From positions 8,308,001 to 8,372,000 of the forward strand of contig WHVY01000001.1 of the NCBI GenBank assembly GCA_022266195.1: a stretch of 64,000 nucleotides of DNA, in the 5' to 3' direction. Made by a program: the position numbers and the translations under genes. Each line of letters starts with the position of its first letter. Positions within the stretch are counted from its first letter, which is position 1. Below are positions 63,096 to 64,000 of the stretch, in pieces. The DNA is from Tetranychus cinnabarinus (lineage: Eukaryota > Arthropoda > Arachnida > Trombidiformes > Tetranychidae). Below the pieces are notes generated by a model, which saw only the letters and a program-made list of their open reading frames with translations, searched no databases and was not told the DNA's origin.

Positions 63096-64000
63096 AGTAA
63101 TGCTTAGATGAGAAAGATTCAACAATTCTGAACCGCAGTGATCGACTTAAAAGTTCAATTAACAACAACTTGAAAATTTTGGTTCCTTTTCTCGTTGAAT
63201 GCCATTGAATGGTACTTTTATCTGTTCAAATTGCTTCATTTACTGTTTAATGATTAGATTGTTTTCCTGTTTCAATTGTTGAAGTTGTTAGATGAGTTAA
63301 TTTAGGGTTGAACAATGGTAAACATGATTAATCCATCATCATGACGATAACCAATAATATTTACATAACAAGTTTCATGTTGATTATCCGACTATGGAAC
63401 AAGTTGATGTTGATCGTTTTCATCTTTACTCCTCCTTCCTCAATGTTATAAAACAAGTAATGTTTACATCAATTGAAGATGAGGGTGAAATGATAATGAT
63501 CATGATGAAGGGAGTCCGTGAAAATGTTGAAGGATGGAAGGAAAAAAGATGAGGAATAAAGTTGATCTTGATTCCTGTAAGTGATGAGAGAGGAAAGATG
63601 CTGTTAAAAAATGTTGTTTTTACAAGCTTCTCTTTGCTGTGTGTTAACAGTCAAAAGACAAATGTACAGAGAGAGGAATCAGGAGGATGATGAAGATGAT
63701 GAGGATGAGGAACGAAAGAGCCATTAAGGTGCAATTGAAAACAAAAAGTGAAAAGTGACTGAAATGGGCACTGAAAAGTAATAGTGAAAAAAGTACTCGT
63801 AAACATGATAGTTGAATAAGTATTTTTTTGTTGAAACATTTTCCTTTTTTCCTCTTTCTCTATCAGCTCTTCAACTTGCTCAGTTTTCATGTCAATCCAT
63901 CTTTTCATCTGTCCCTTGAGTAAATTCTGGAAAAATATTGATAAAACTGTGAACCATTCATGGATAAATGTGTATACATTTAACTGGAAACTTCAATGAC
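63096..64000. other. Intergenic, no gene seen
   Basis: AT-rich with ATGATG and GAGGA tracts; only short biased frames. Similarity to the duplicated units stops near 63095. Confidence 0.5.

Overview
The window is AT-rich animal nuclear DNA with spliced genes, small GT-AG introns (about 80 to 230 nt), arthropod-type TATA promoters and AATAAA polyadenylation signals. Three recognisable genes suggest an acariform mite, most likely a spider mite (Tetranychus-like): a cathepsin B-like cysteine protease relic, a discoidin-domain receptor, and a multi-exon gustatory receptor whose last four exons are short. The species call is inference from gene content and composition; no marker sequence fixes it.

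Layout. 1-897 (minus) is a cathepsin B-like gene that has lost its catalytic Cys and carries in-frame stops. About 1.1-22.4 kb is gene-poor, full of TCATCA/ATGATG and pyrimidine tracts, with one dispersed 54-bp repeat and a few candidate exons. 22.43-24.62 kb (plus) is a single-exon discoidin domain receptor-like membrane protein with no kinase domain. 24.6-34.5 kb holds no gene I can support. 34.5-36.2 kb (minus) is a five-exon gustatory receptor that appears to be one base out of frame at exon 2. 41.05-41.25 kb is a 197-bp MITE-like inverted-repeat element. 45.6-45.95 kb (minus) and 54.17-54.49 kb (minus) are two unrecognised candidate genes.

The most unusual part is 56.4-63.1 kb. Two intact small secreted-protein genes (72 aa on minus, 57 aa on plus) share near-identical promoters, 5' leaders and signal peptides but have strongly diverged mature parts. 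A third copy is a relic whose promoter end, leader and signal peptide were removed by one deletion. A fourth keeps only the upstream region. The plus-strand copies lie in a tandem array with spacings of 1815 and 1181 bp, and the minus-strand copy is inverted between two ~100-bp direct repeats. An 18-bp perfect palindrome is preserved upstream of two copies. This looks like a fast-evolving, duplicating small secreted protein family; its function is unknown.

The genes do not form a pathway. As a set (digestive protease relic, chemoreceptor, secreted peptides) they fit the expanding, fast-turnover gene families of plant-feeding mites.
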